From: Ambrosia x helenae
Taxonomy: Eukaryota > Streptophyta > Magnoliopsida > Asterales > Asteraceae
Assembly (NCBI GenBank): GCA_030844895.1
Contig: JAUTDX010007104.1
Coordinates: 372,001 to 436,000 of the forward strand
Direction of reading: 5' to 3'
Length of the DNA stretch: 64,000 bases
The notes under the pieces were generated by a model that saw only the letters and a list, made by a program, of their open reading frames with translations, was not told where the DNA came from and searched no databases. Each line of letters begins with the position of its first letter. Position 1 is the stretch's first letter. A program made the translations under genes and the position numbers. This document shows, in pieces, positions 34,874-44,640 of this stretch.

Positions 34874-35420
34874 TTTTTTTAGATATGATGCTTGTAAAAT
34901 TATCTTCTTTGTGTTTGTGTTGTTGTGAGTTTGATATTCAGTATGTCTAAGATAATCCATGTTCGTTCATATATATATTCAATTGCATTCGCTACTTTGA
35001 TTTGATGTTACTATACTTGACACTATACACTCTCAGAGAATCAATTCTCTCTACTCTCTCATTGCATTCACAATTGATTTGATGGTTCTCACATTGCATA
35101 ATATAATATGCATTATATGATATAGGAATCTGCATGCATGTATAGGTGTGTAAGCCATGAAGACAAACATGCACAGCCTTCCAAAATCAGTCCCGCAATC
35201 TTTATCCAACTCCCGCAATCTTAGATTGCGGGAATGCCTAGTCAGCTTCGTCGTCCATCATTGTAATCCCAGTCAGCAGCCACATCCTCATTTTCGCAAT
35301 CTTAGACTGCGGAAGTCCCAATATCACAAACTCGCGTCTGACATCTACCAAAGACACAAAACCATTTGATAATTCCACCATTTCAGCAAAAAACTCGCAA
35401 CTTTTTATACATTTAGATTG
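34874..35420 (-). promoter_or_regulatory. MULE upstream region with palindromes (PMD-B side)
   Basis: Upstream of PMD-B lie a half site (35191-35202), a perfect 21-bp palindrome (35212-35232; arm CCCGCAATCT, centre T) and a one-mismatch copy (35295-35311). The conserved block TCTTTGGTAGATGTCAG (inverted, near 35337-35356) matches the PMD-A side. Orientation relative to the gene is the same as for PMD-A. Confidence 0.65.
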
Positions 35421-36516
35421 AGAATCTTCCTATCTAACACTCTTGTAGGTTTTTATATATAAAAGTGTAACATACATTATGTACGTTAAATTGCTTTAGG
35501 CAAATATTTTAGTTTAAAAAATTTCCCAGTTTATAAAAGTTTGACTTAATTTTAACCTTTGTTCATGTGAAGCCCTCCAACAAGATACCTTTAGTGATGT
35601 TTTAAGTTGAAATTTTTGTCTTTGCTTCTCACTTCTTTTCAGTTCTTGCACTTATTTGAGCATTAAATATAATAGTTTGTATGAATGCCGTTGTGTAGTG
35701 GTTCGTGTAATAGTTATACTGGCTATTTAGGTCATCTACTCCTATTTGAGAGAAGTATCAGGTTTTTTTTTATTTCGAGGTAGAAGAAGGAGAAAGGAGA
35801 AAGGAGGAGAGCCAAACATGCGATTAAGCTAAATTTAGAAAATCCAAAGTACGATTGTGAATATTATTAAATTGACGATTTTGAATTAAGTTGACCGGAG
35901 TTGCCTTACCAAATAGTTATTTTCTCACATTAAAATCCACATATAGGTGATCAGCTTCATTTTTGGTGATTTTGAAATGAATTGGTCGGATCAGGTCAGG
36001 TTGAACTTGAGCAATGTATGCTAAATACTTGCATTTTTTTTTTTAGTTGGGATGAAGATGGTCATGAAAAAAAAACAGATTAAACTGGCCAAAAGATCAT
36101 GTAATGGTAGTTATTGCTACAATTAGCATAATTCTAGATGTGCTATGTTCTGCAGCAACAACTCAAGAATGGACACACCACTAATGTATTGTTAAGCTTG
36201 TTTTTACTATTTTTATATTTATGTTACTGAATTTCCTCTTAAAATATTTTTGTAATGAAAATATCAGAGTTGGAAGTTGAAAGGCATGTCCTAGGATTCT
36301 TATTTCTTAATTCTTATGTTGTTTTGAGTGTTCAACATGAGAAATATTGAAGCTCAATCCAAATTACAAGGCCCCACTTGATTACAAGCCATTGTTAAGA
36401 GAGGATAAAGTTGCAATTTGATGAAGTGGGTCCTAAAATGACCACGTTTAACCCTTCGTCAAAAAATAAAGCAAAGTAGAAGTATTAAGGTTTGCTTGAC
36501 TTCTTAGAGCTGAACA
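35421..36516. other. Unassigned intergenic DNA
   Basis: AT-rich sequence with poly-T/poly-A runs. I find no gene, TIR or LTR border. The last 150 bases may belong to the LTR-like remnant that continues at 44072. Confidence 0.5.
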
Positions 36517-36811
36517 GCTAATGTGACACCCGGCAACTTTCGGTAACTAACTTTTGAAAACTTAGTGAGTCTACCTTAGCGAGTCGCGCATACGTTACAC
36601 ATAACATGGTCGGTCGAGTCGAATCGCACATCATTAGGGTTTTAACATACGCAAGTCTCGGGTCCCGGGAATTGGTGATCGGGCGGGAACGTGTCATTTA
36701 TCATGCATTATATGTTTACAATCATTATGTGACTTGTCGGTATGTGAATATGTGCTAACATGTGTTAAAACGGGGTTTAACGCGCAAAACACACAAACAC
36801 AGGGGCTATAG

Positions 36812-36926
36812 GCGATTAGGCCTGGTGGGATAGCCTAATCGCATGATATAGGGGCGAGTAGGGGGATGCTTATAGGCGAGTAGGGCCAATCGCATGAACA
36901 GTCATGCGATTAGGCACCCTAATCGC
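36812..36926. repeat. Hairpin cluster upstream of the element 3 TATA box
   Basis: Perfect arms GCGATTAGGC/GCCTAATCGC (36812-36842), CGCATGA/TCATGCG (36891-36908) and GCGATTAGG/CCTAATCGC (36906-36926). All lie just upstream of the TATA box. The 3' LTR holds the same cluster, with the single substitution in the last arm. Confidence 0.8.
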
Positions 36927-37775
36927 GTATAGGTCTGCACACTCGCATGAATACGTGCTGGACGACCAAAAACGCCTATAAATACCACCCTTGACCTCCA
37001 AAACATCATTTGTGCAACCCTAGCCGTCCCATAACATAACCCAACACACAAATACCCTCTGGAACTCGTTTTTGCATCAAAACCACCATTTTCAAGCTTA
37101 TTCCATCATCACCTCTTGATTACAAGGTGTGTTCTTCAAACCCAAACCTTTAAATGATTATGTTTTACTCCCTAAACGTCCAGACCTGACTTATAAATGT
37201 TTTTATCTTTGAAAATCCATTTAAAACCGTTTTTTAAACAAACCCACACCTTTACGTGTGTTATATGTGTTATATATGTTTAAAGATAGGATTTTTAGGA
37301 TTGAATCATGGTTGTTCTTATGTTATTATGATGTTTATTGCTGATATAAGTTAGTATGATGATATCCTAGGAGTTTGAATGGTTTTGGTGGTGTATTGTT
37401 GATATTTGATATTTTGACCCATTTGAAGGATTTTGAATGATTAAGGATGATATGAGGTGTGTTGTTGATTGTGTGATGTTAGGGTTTGCTCTAGGATGAT
37501 GCTAGAACAGTAGGATGCTATCGGACAACGTGATTATGTGGTTAAATCTGAATAATTACTATTTAGGGCAAGTTCTTGCATGTTGATGTGATGTTTACAT
37601 GCTAAGTTGCCATTTTGGGAAAGCGCTCGCATTCGGGACTGTTAGAATGATAAAAACTTAGGGGTTTTGCTTGGAATATGTTTGTTAATGTGTTAGGATG
37701 ATTATTGGATGTTTTTACATGTTTCGGATCTGATTTGGAGTGTTCGGCGCGCGAAAAAACCATATCAGCTGCACT

Positions 37776-37886
37776 ATAGGCGATTAGGGATCCTAATCGC
37801 CTATGTTATAGGCGATTGGAGGCCTACTCGCCTATATGAGAGGCCTACTCGTGTATAAACAGGCGATTAGCCCTTGTAATCGCCTG
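37776..37886. repeat. Second hairpin cluster in the element 3 LTR
   Basis: Perfect 13-bp arms ATAGGCGATTAGG/CCTAATCGCCTAT with a 3-base loop (37776-37804), then 10-bp arms CAGGCGATTA/TAATCGCCTG (37860-37886). They use the same GCGATTAGG word as the promoter cluster but lie about 800 bp downstream of the TATA box, so they are probably transcribed. Confidence 0.8.
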
Positions 37887-39185
37887 TTGACCAACCCTAC
37901 TCACATGTTGACTTTTCCTAATTGCTAGTTTGATTCCTAATCGCGTGTAATGCTGCTGTATGCGTATTTTAACATCCCGGAACATGATTTGACGCCTAGG
38001 AACATGATAGGAACCCCGGGATTCACCCAATGACTTAGTAACACGTATTCGGACCTGTTTATGCGTTAATCAGACATTATGCTAGACTAGGTGAACTGTT
38101 GCGCGTATTAAGTGTTTAATTGCATATGTGGCATGTTGTCTTGTATTTATCTAACACGTGGAATGTCGGGTCACCAATGGGATGTCGAGTCTTGTCTTAC
38201 GTTGTCTGGTTGTCGGTTAAACATGCTTTTCGGACACATAATGGTCATGGACTGGACTTAGGGACTAATGAACCCGATGGGTTATTAGTCTAACTTGACA
38301 CATATCTTATGATAGGTCGCCAATAGTTGGGGCTATCATATCTCACAGACGGTTTACTCATATCACGCATACGGTTTACTCTTAAACGGAATACGCAACC
38401 TAAGGTGAGTTCACGGCCCCATATTTTACAGTTTTTATTCTCGGGGTGAGAAACATGCTTACAAACTCTTTTATGACTTATGACTGGTTATCACATTATA
38501 CTATGGCTCACTTATCTTACTATACGGATCATTGAAAATCCCTAGAAACCACTAACATGGGTATATGGCGGGGAAATATGGATAGCGCTATTGGGAACTG
38601 ACAAACCCCACTCGACGGTTGGACCGGGCGGGTGCATATTGTCTCTAACAAAACAAGGTCTACCGGCGATGACGGTAGCCCATAGGAAACTAAGGGTAAC
38701 ACACGGCTCAGTCAGTAATGGTTTCACCCGTATGAGTATCTCATTCTGCGCCTGGTTTGGCGTTCTCATAAGCATAGTAGTAATTGTGATGGTAACGGTT
38801 TTCGATGGAACACTTTAAACGTTTAATTAAAACCTGTGAACTCACCAGCATTATATGTTGACTCTTTTAGCATGTTTTCTCAGGTCGCTAAGGTAGCAGC
38901 TGTCGGATAGGCGCACGGGGTCGCACTGGAGTCGTCTCGCGTCTAGGGTCTCATCTGCACGTTTTGGAATCATGAACTTTTGAACTTATGTTTTATTTAT
39001 GCACGTCTTTTGTAAACTTTAAATGCTTCCGCACCGTTGAATGTTGGTTTTAAACTTATGCATGGTTTTGTTTACGTACGTTTTTACATCTAGACGTCGT
39101 TTATTGTGACCGTTGACTTGGATCCTGGTGTGTCACACGCCTCGCGGTAGAACTCCGCAGGTGGAAATTTGAGGGTGTGACAGAT

Positions 39186-39197
39186 TGGTATCAGAGC
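39186..39197 (+). promoter_or_regulatory. Primer binding site of element 3
   Basis: TGGTATCAGAGC, three bases after the 5' LTR, complementary to the initiator Met tRNA 3' end. It is the same priming tRNA as element 1 and the copia copy. Confidence 0.9.
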
Positions 39198-39685
39198 CAA
39201 TGGTTATAGTGAACTAGGACTGCATGTAGAGTCTAGACTATAGCCGAGTCACACACACTAGACGGTCACATACATTTGAGTCGTGTCTTTTGGGCAAACA
39301 TACTAACCCTGTCGGGGTGTCGGTCTCCTTACCATACAGTGTCACATTACTTATCTCATTCTTGGCTATTTTTAGCTTCACTTTATTTTCATCTCTGGGT
39401 TACAGCCGAGGGGACTTATTTATCGATCTTTTGAGTTAGTATATCATTCTGAGATGTGGTTATCGGGTGACTTGAAGTTCTAGCTCGAAGCACGCCTAGG
39501 GGACCATGTAGAGCGATTTGTTATTTCGGGTGCACACGAAATCACAAATCGAAATGCATGAAAATCTTGGTGGACTTTGCGTTCGGACTAACGGTCATGC
39601 TAGGACCGCATTCTGAGTTCGTCTGGTCATTTGTAGCTTGGTTTGTTTGTAGTACTGAGTGTCTCGTCTCATGTTTTGGCAGAAC

Positions 39686-41413
39686 ATGTCTGGTCGCGCT
39701 GGTGGACGTGCAGGTGGACGCCGTGGTGGCGGAGGTGGACGCCGTGGTGGGGGTAGAGGTGGTGGTAACATCACCATGACGCATGAGGAACTTAATGAGA
39801 TGATGCAGCAACAGTTGGGCGTTGCACTAGCTGCTTTTCAGGCAGCCCAGCAGACTTTCATGGGTGCTGCTGCTCCTCCAGTTCAGGCAGGTGTTGCCTA
39901 TAAGCGGTTTAAGGATTGTCAGCCTCTCAGCTTCCAGGGTACAGAGGGGGCTGTGGAGTTACTCAGGTGGTTGGAGAAGACGGAGTCGGTGTTTGCTTTA
40001 TGTGAGACTCCAGCGGTGGATTGGGTGAAGTTTGCTTCGGGGACTTTTGTAGGAGCCGCCTTGACGTGGTGGAACTGCGTCACACAGACACTTGGTCTTG
40101 GGGAGGCCAACGCCATGCCTTGGGCGGATTTTGTGCGTAGGTTGAAGGATGAGTATTGCCCGCGTGAGGAGATTAAGAGGTTGGAACAGGAATATGGGAA
40201 TCTTAAGATGGTTGGTTCTGAGGTTGAGGAGTACACGATCAGGCACAACGAGCTAGCTGTGATGTGTCCAGGTTTGTCTACACCAGAGTATAGGAGGATA
40301 GAGCAGTATCTTGCGGGTTTGGTGCCAGAGATTGCGGGATTGGTGTCTGCTAGGGATCCTACTACTATGTCAGAGGCTGTGCGGTCAGCTACTAAGATGA
40401 CCAACTTGAAGATTTCTGAGGGTGTCTTGCCTCCTAGGGGCTCATCTGTGAAGGCGCCGGCTGAGAACAAGAGGAAGTGGGATAGCGTGGATAAGGGTTC
40501 AGCGGGGACTCAGCGACAACCGGCAGCGAAGAAGACTGAAGCTTCTGGGTCAGCATCGGACCAGAAACAGGGGGGCTATGCTGGGAAAAGCCCTAAGTGT
40601 GGACGTTGTGGGTTTCATCACTATGGTACTTGTGAGAGTTTTCGCTGTGAGCGTTGTCAGAAGCCGGGGCATTTTGCCAAGGATTGTAGGGTCAACCTTT
40701 CCAGGACGACCCAGACTACTGCTATTACTACCCCTGCTCCACAGGGGAACCAGGGTTGCTTCCATTGTGGGGAAGCGGGGCACTTCAAGCGAAGCTGTCC
40801 CAAGTTGAATCAAGGGGGCACAGAGACTACAGGGAAGGATGGGGACAAGGAAGGCGGTGGCCGGTGGACTCGTGCTCATGCTTATGTGATTGGTGCTAGG
40901 GAGAACCAGGTGGACCCAGACACTGTTACCCGTACGTATTCTCTCTTATCTCTTGTTACGCTTTGGTCATACTTTTATCCGCATTGTTGTGCGTTCGTGT
41001 TTCGGGTGTTTTCTTTGTGGTTTGGTCGCTGTTTCTCATTCTTTGGGTTGATGAGGGTCCTTTGGGGATGCTACTTGGACGGTACCAGTGGATTAGTTAT
41101 ACCGATCATAGTAGACTCCAGTAGGCTTTCATCGGGGGTCTCTTGTCTCATACTCATATTTGGGAAAGTGGTTTCCCGGTTATTACTGGCACGTTTGGTT
41201 TATGACCTTCACTCGTTGTATTTTGGGGAAAACGTTACTTGGACACAGAGGTCGACACTCATTACTGTTGAAGCCGAAAGAATCTCGGGACGAGATTCCT
41301 TTCAACAGGGGGATGATGTGACGACCCGGAAAATTTTTCTTCTTATTTGTTTTCTCTCCTCGACTTCGGGAAATTTTCGGGACGAAAATTCTTTCAACAG
41401 GGGGATGATGTGA
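39686..41413 (+). CDS. Element 3 gag with read-through tail
   Basis: I chose the ATG at 39686 (MSGRAGGRAGG…); an in-frame ATG lies 15 bases upstream. The order is a Gly/Arg-rich N-terminus, a gag core (FQGTEGAVELLRWLEKTES, AALTWWNCVT, DEYCPREEIKRLEQEYGNLK), a basic linker and two CCHC knuckles, CERCQKPGHFAKDC and CFHCGEAGHFKRSC. Protease-linker homology (AHAYVIGARENQVDPDTVT) ends at about 40930. The remaining 160 codons are hydrophobic, match no gag or pol part I know, and run through both polypurine tracts to a TGA inside the first bases of the 3' LTR. The gag frame is uninterrupted and probably functional. Whether the tail is translated is unknown. Gag would co-assemble with proteins of a relative such as element 2. 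Confidence 0.88.
   Translation: MSGRAGGRAGGRRGGGGGRRGGGRGGGNITMTHEELNEMMQQQLGVALAAFQAAQQTFMGAAAPPVQAGVAYKRFKDCQPLSFQGTEGAVELLRWLEKTESVFALCETPAVDWVKFASGTFVGAALTWWNCVTQTLGLGEANAMPWADFVRRLKDEYCPREEIKRLEQEYGNLKMVGSEVEEYTIRHNELAVMCPGLSTPEYRRIEQYLAGLVPEIAGLVSARDPTTMSEAVRSATKMTNLKISEGVLPPRGSSVKAPAENKRKWDSVDKGSAGTQRQPAAKKTEASGSASDQKQGGYAGKSPKCGRCGFHHYGTCESFRCERCQKPGHFAKDCRVNLSRTTQTTAITTPAPQGNQGCFHCGEAGHFKRSCPKLNQGGTETTGKDGDKEGGGRWTRAHAYVIGARENQVDPDTVTRTYSLLSLVTLWSYFYPHCCAFVFRVFSLWFGRCFSFFGLMRVLWGCYLDGTSGLVIPIIVDSSRLSSGVSCLILIFGKVVSRLLLARLVYDLHSLYFGENVTWTQRSTLITVEAERISGRDSFQQGDDVTTRKIFLLICFLSSTSGNFRDENSFNRGMM
41300..41408 (+). promoter_or_regulatory. Twin polypurine tracts of element 3
   Basis: CAACAGGGGGATGATG precedes TGTGACGACCCGG (41317) and, 92 bp later, TGTGACACCCGG (41409), the true LTR start. 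Each tract is preceded by a GGGACGAxATTCxTTTCAAC block. Element 2 has the same arrangement with 103-bp spacing. Confidence 0.75.
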
Positions 41414-44066
41414 CACCCGGCAACTTTCGGTAACTAACTTTTGAAAACTTAGTGAGTCTACCTTAGCGAGTCGCGCATACGTTACACATAACATGGTCGG
41501 TCGAGTCGAATCGCACATCATTAGGGTTTTAACATACGCAAGTCTCGGGTCCCGGGAATTGGTGATCGGGCGGGAACGTGTCATTTATCATGCATTATAT
41601 GTTTACAATCATTATGTGACTTGTCGGTATGTGAATATGTGCTAACATGTGTTAAAACGGGGTTTAACGCGCAAAACACACAAACACAGGGGCTATAGGC
41701 GATTAGGCCTGGTGGGATAGCCTAATCGCATGATATAGGGGCGAGTAGGGGGATGCTTATAGGCGAGTAGGGCCAATCGCATGAACAGTCATGCGATTAG
41801 GCACCCTAATCACGTATAGGTCTGCACACTCGCATGAATACGTGCTGGACGACCAAAAACGCCTATAAATACCACCCTTGACCTCCAAAACATCATTTGT
41901 GCAACCCTAGCCGTCCCATAACATAACCCAACACACAAATACCCTCTGGAACTCGTTTTTGCATCAAAACCACCATTTTCAAGCTTATTCCATCATCACC
42001 TCTTGATTACAAGGTGTGTTCTTCAAACCCAAACCTTTAAATGATTATGTTTTACTCCCTAAACGTCCAGACCTGACTTATAAATGTTTTTATCTTTGAA
42101 AATCCATTTAAAACCGTTTTTAAACAAACCCACACCTTTACGTGTGTTATATGTGTTATATATGTTTAAAGATAGGATTTTTAGGATTGAATCATGGTTG
42201 TTCTTATGTTATTATGATGTTTATTGCTGATATAAGTTAGTATGATGATATCCTAGGAGTTTGAATGGTTTTGGTGGTGTATTGTTGATATTTGATATTT
42301 TGACCCATTTGAAGGATTTTGAATGATTAAGGATGATATGAGGTGTGTTGTTGATTGTGTGATGTTAGGGTTTGCTCTAGGATGATGCTAGAACAGTAGG
42401 ATGCTATCGGACAACGTGATTATGTGGTTAAATCTGAATAATTACTATTTAGGGCAAGTTCTTGCATGTTGATGTGATGTTTACATGCTAAGTTGCCATT
42501 TTGGAAAGCGCTCGCATTCGGGACTGTTAGAATGATAAAAACTTAGGGGTTTTGCTTGGAATATGTTTGTTAATGTGTTAGGATGATTATTGGATGTTTT
42601 TACATGTTTCGGATCTGATTTGGAGTGTTCGGCGCGCGAAAAACCATATCAGCTGCACTATAGGCGATTAGGGATCCTAATCGCCTATGTTATAGGCGAT
42701 TGGAGGCCTACTCGCCTATATGAGAGGCCTACTCGTGTATAAACAGGCGATTAGCCCTTGTAATCGCCTGTTGACCAACCCTACTCACATGTTGACTTTT
42801 CCTAATTGCTAGTTTGATTCCTAATCGCGTGTAATGCTGCTGTATGCGTATTTTAACATCCCGGAACATGATTTGACGCCTAGGAACATGATAGGAACCC
42901 CGGGATTCACCCAATGACTTAGTAACACGTATTCGGACCTGTTTATGCGTTAATCAGACATTATGCTAGACTAGGTGAACTGTTGCGCGTATTAAGTGTT
43001 TAATTGCATATGTGGCATGTTGTCTTGTATTTATCTAACACGTGGAATGTCGGGTCACCAATGGGATGTCGAGTCTTGTCTTACGTTGTCTGGTTGTCGG
43101 TTAAACATGCTTTTCGGACACATAATGGTCATGGACTGGACTTAGGGACTAATGAACCCGATGGGTTATTAGTCTAACTTGACACATATCTTATGATAGG
43201 TCGCCAATAGTTGGGGCTATCATATCTCACAGACGGTTTACTCATATCACGCATACGGTTTACTCTTAAACGGAATACGCAACCTAAGGTGAGTTCACGG
43301 CCCCATATTTTACAGTTTTTATTCTCGGGGTGAGAAACATGCTTACAAACTCTTTTATGACTTATGACTGGTTATCACATTATACTATGGCTCACTTATC
43401 TTACTATACGGATCATTGAAAATCCCTAGAAACCACTAACATGGGTATATGGCGGGGAAATATGGATAGCGCTATTGGGAACTGACAAACCCCACTCGAC
43501 GGTTGGACCGGGCGGGTGCATATTGTCTCTAACAAAACAAGGTCTACCGGCGATGACGGTAGCCCATAGGAAACTAAGGGTAACACACGGCTCAGTCAGT
43601 AATGGTTTCACCCGTATGAGTATCTCATTCTGCGCCTGGTTTGGCGTTCTCATAAGCATAGTAGTAATTGTGATGGTAACGGTTTTCGATGGAACACTTT
43701 AAACGTTTAATTAAAACCTGTGAACTCACCAGCATTATATGTTGACTCTTTTAGCATGTTTTCTCAGGTCGCTAAGGTAGCAGCTGTCGGATAGGCGCAC
43801 GGGGTCGCACTGGAGTCGTCTCGCGTCTAGGGTCTCATCTGCACGTTTTGGAATCATGAACTTTTGAACTTATGTTTTATTTATGCACGTCTTTTGTAAA
43901 CTTTAAATGCTTCCGCACCGTTGAATGTTGGTTTTAAACTTATGCATGGTTTTGTTTACGTACGTTTTTACATCTAGACGTCGTTTATTGTGACCGTTGA
44001 CTTGGATCCTGGTGTGTCACACGCCTCGCGGTAGAACTCCGCAGGTGGAAATTTGAGGGTGTGACA
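41409..44066 (+). mobile_element. 3' LTR of element 3
   Basis: 2,658 bp, nearly identical to the 5' LTR (palindrome at 43466-43475). It is followed by the TSD copy GCTAA. Confidence 0.92.
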
Positions 44067-44071
44067 GCTAA

Positions 44072-44640
44072 CATAAGGCAGCATGGCTGCCATACGGTAG
44101 CTATGCAGCAGAAAGCAAACAGTAAAAACATTGGAAATATAAAAAGGTGTTTAGGCTTATTACTATGGGCATAAAACAAAACATCACACGGCTCCAAGCC
44201 ATGCCTATGAAATAGTAAAAGCTGAAAGTGCACTAAAAGGGCAAAGTCTCACTGCTGGCAGCATAAAGAGAGTCAACTATAACCAGGTATAGTAAAGATG
44301 CTACCATAAGGGAGCTCCTGGGCAGATTTCCATCGCCTATATAAGGAGACCCTTAGGTAGTCATTCTACACACATTTCTCACTACTCCTTTTACTCTCAT
44401 GCTCTCTACTTTATTACTCCAAACGAATATACACTTATTCTCACGCCGGAGTCCAAACGCAGGAGACCCCCTCCTGCGTTAAGGCTAACGGTGTCTGTTA
44501 CCTTGTGCAGGTCCATTCCAGGAGCTAGAGGATCCCCTAAATCATAACCTTAACCTAACATACCTTTAACTTATAAACCTAAACATCTCTTAACCTAATC
44601 CCGGTCATTTTCCTTATTGTAGCAATACAATTTCAGTAAG
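44072..44640 (+). mobile_element. LTR-like remnant interrupted by element 3
   Basis: The sequence has a TATA box (CTATATAAGGAG, near 44337), a CT-rich start region (CACTACTCC, TTTACTCTCATGC) and a perfect hairpin at 44456-44480 (arms AACGCAGGAG/CTCCTGCGTT). This layout is typical of the promoter and R region of gypsy LTRs. No partner LTR, PBS or clear border was found, so the class is uncertain. Its left part lies before 36517. Confidence 0.4.

Larger units (their letters stand above)
36522..39182 (+). mobile_element. 5' LTR of element 3
   Basis: TGTGACACCCGGC…GGGTGTGACA. It has an upstream hairpin cluster (36812-36926), a TATA box TATAAATA (36977-36984), a leader with a possible splice donor (TTACAAG/GTGTGTT), a second hairpin cluster (37776-37886) and the palindrome ATAGCGCTAT (38582-38591). 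It drives transcription of the element. Confidence 0.92.
36522..44066 (+). mobile_element. Element 3: complete gag-only LTR retrotransposon (TR-GAG type), TSD GCTAA
   Basis: The 7,545-bp element has LTRs of 2,661 bp (36522-39182) and 2,658 bp (41409-44066), a PBS, a gag ORF and a polypurine tract. GCTAA flanks it at 36517-36521 and 44067-44071. By eye the two LTRs differ by one substitution (36925 G against 41812 A) and three one-base homopolymer indels, which account exactly for the length difference. The insertion is therefore very recent. Pol is absent: the coding frame leaves protease homology right after DPDTVT. Such elements depend on the protease, RT and integrase of a related autonomous element. 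Confidence 0.93.

Noticed and set aside
37845..43702. Small identical ORFs in both element 3 LTRs (61, 75 and 77 codons)
   Set aside because: They are identical only because the LTRs are. They lie in non-coding LTR sequence and two overlap on opposite strands.
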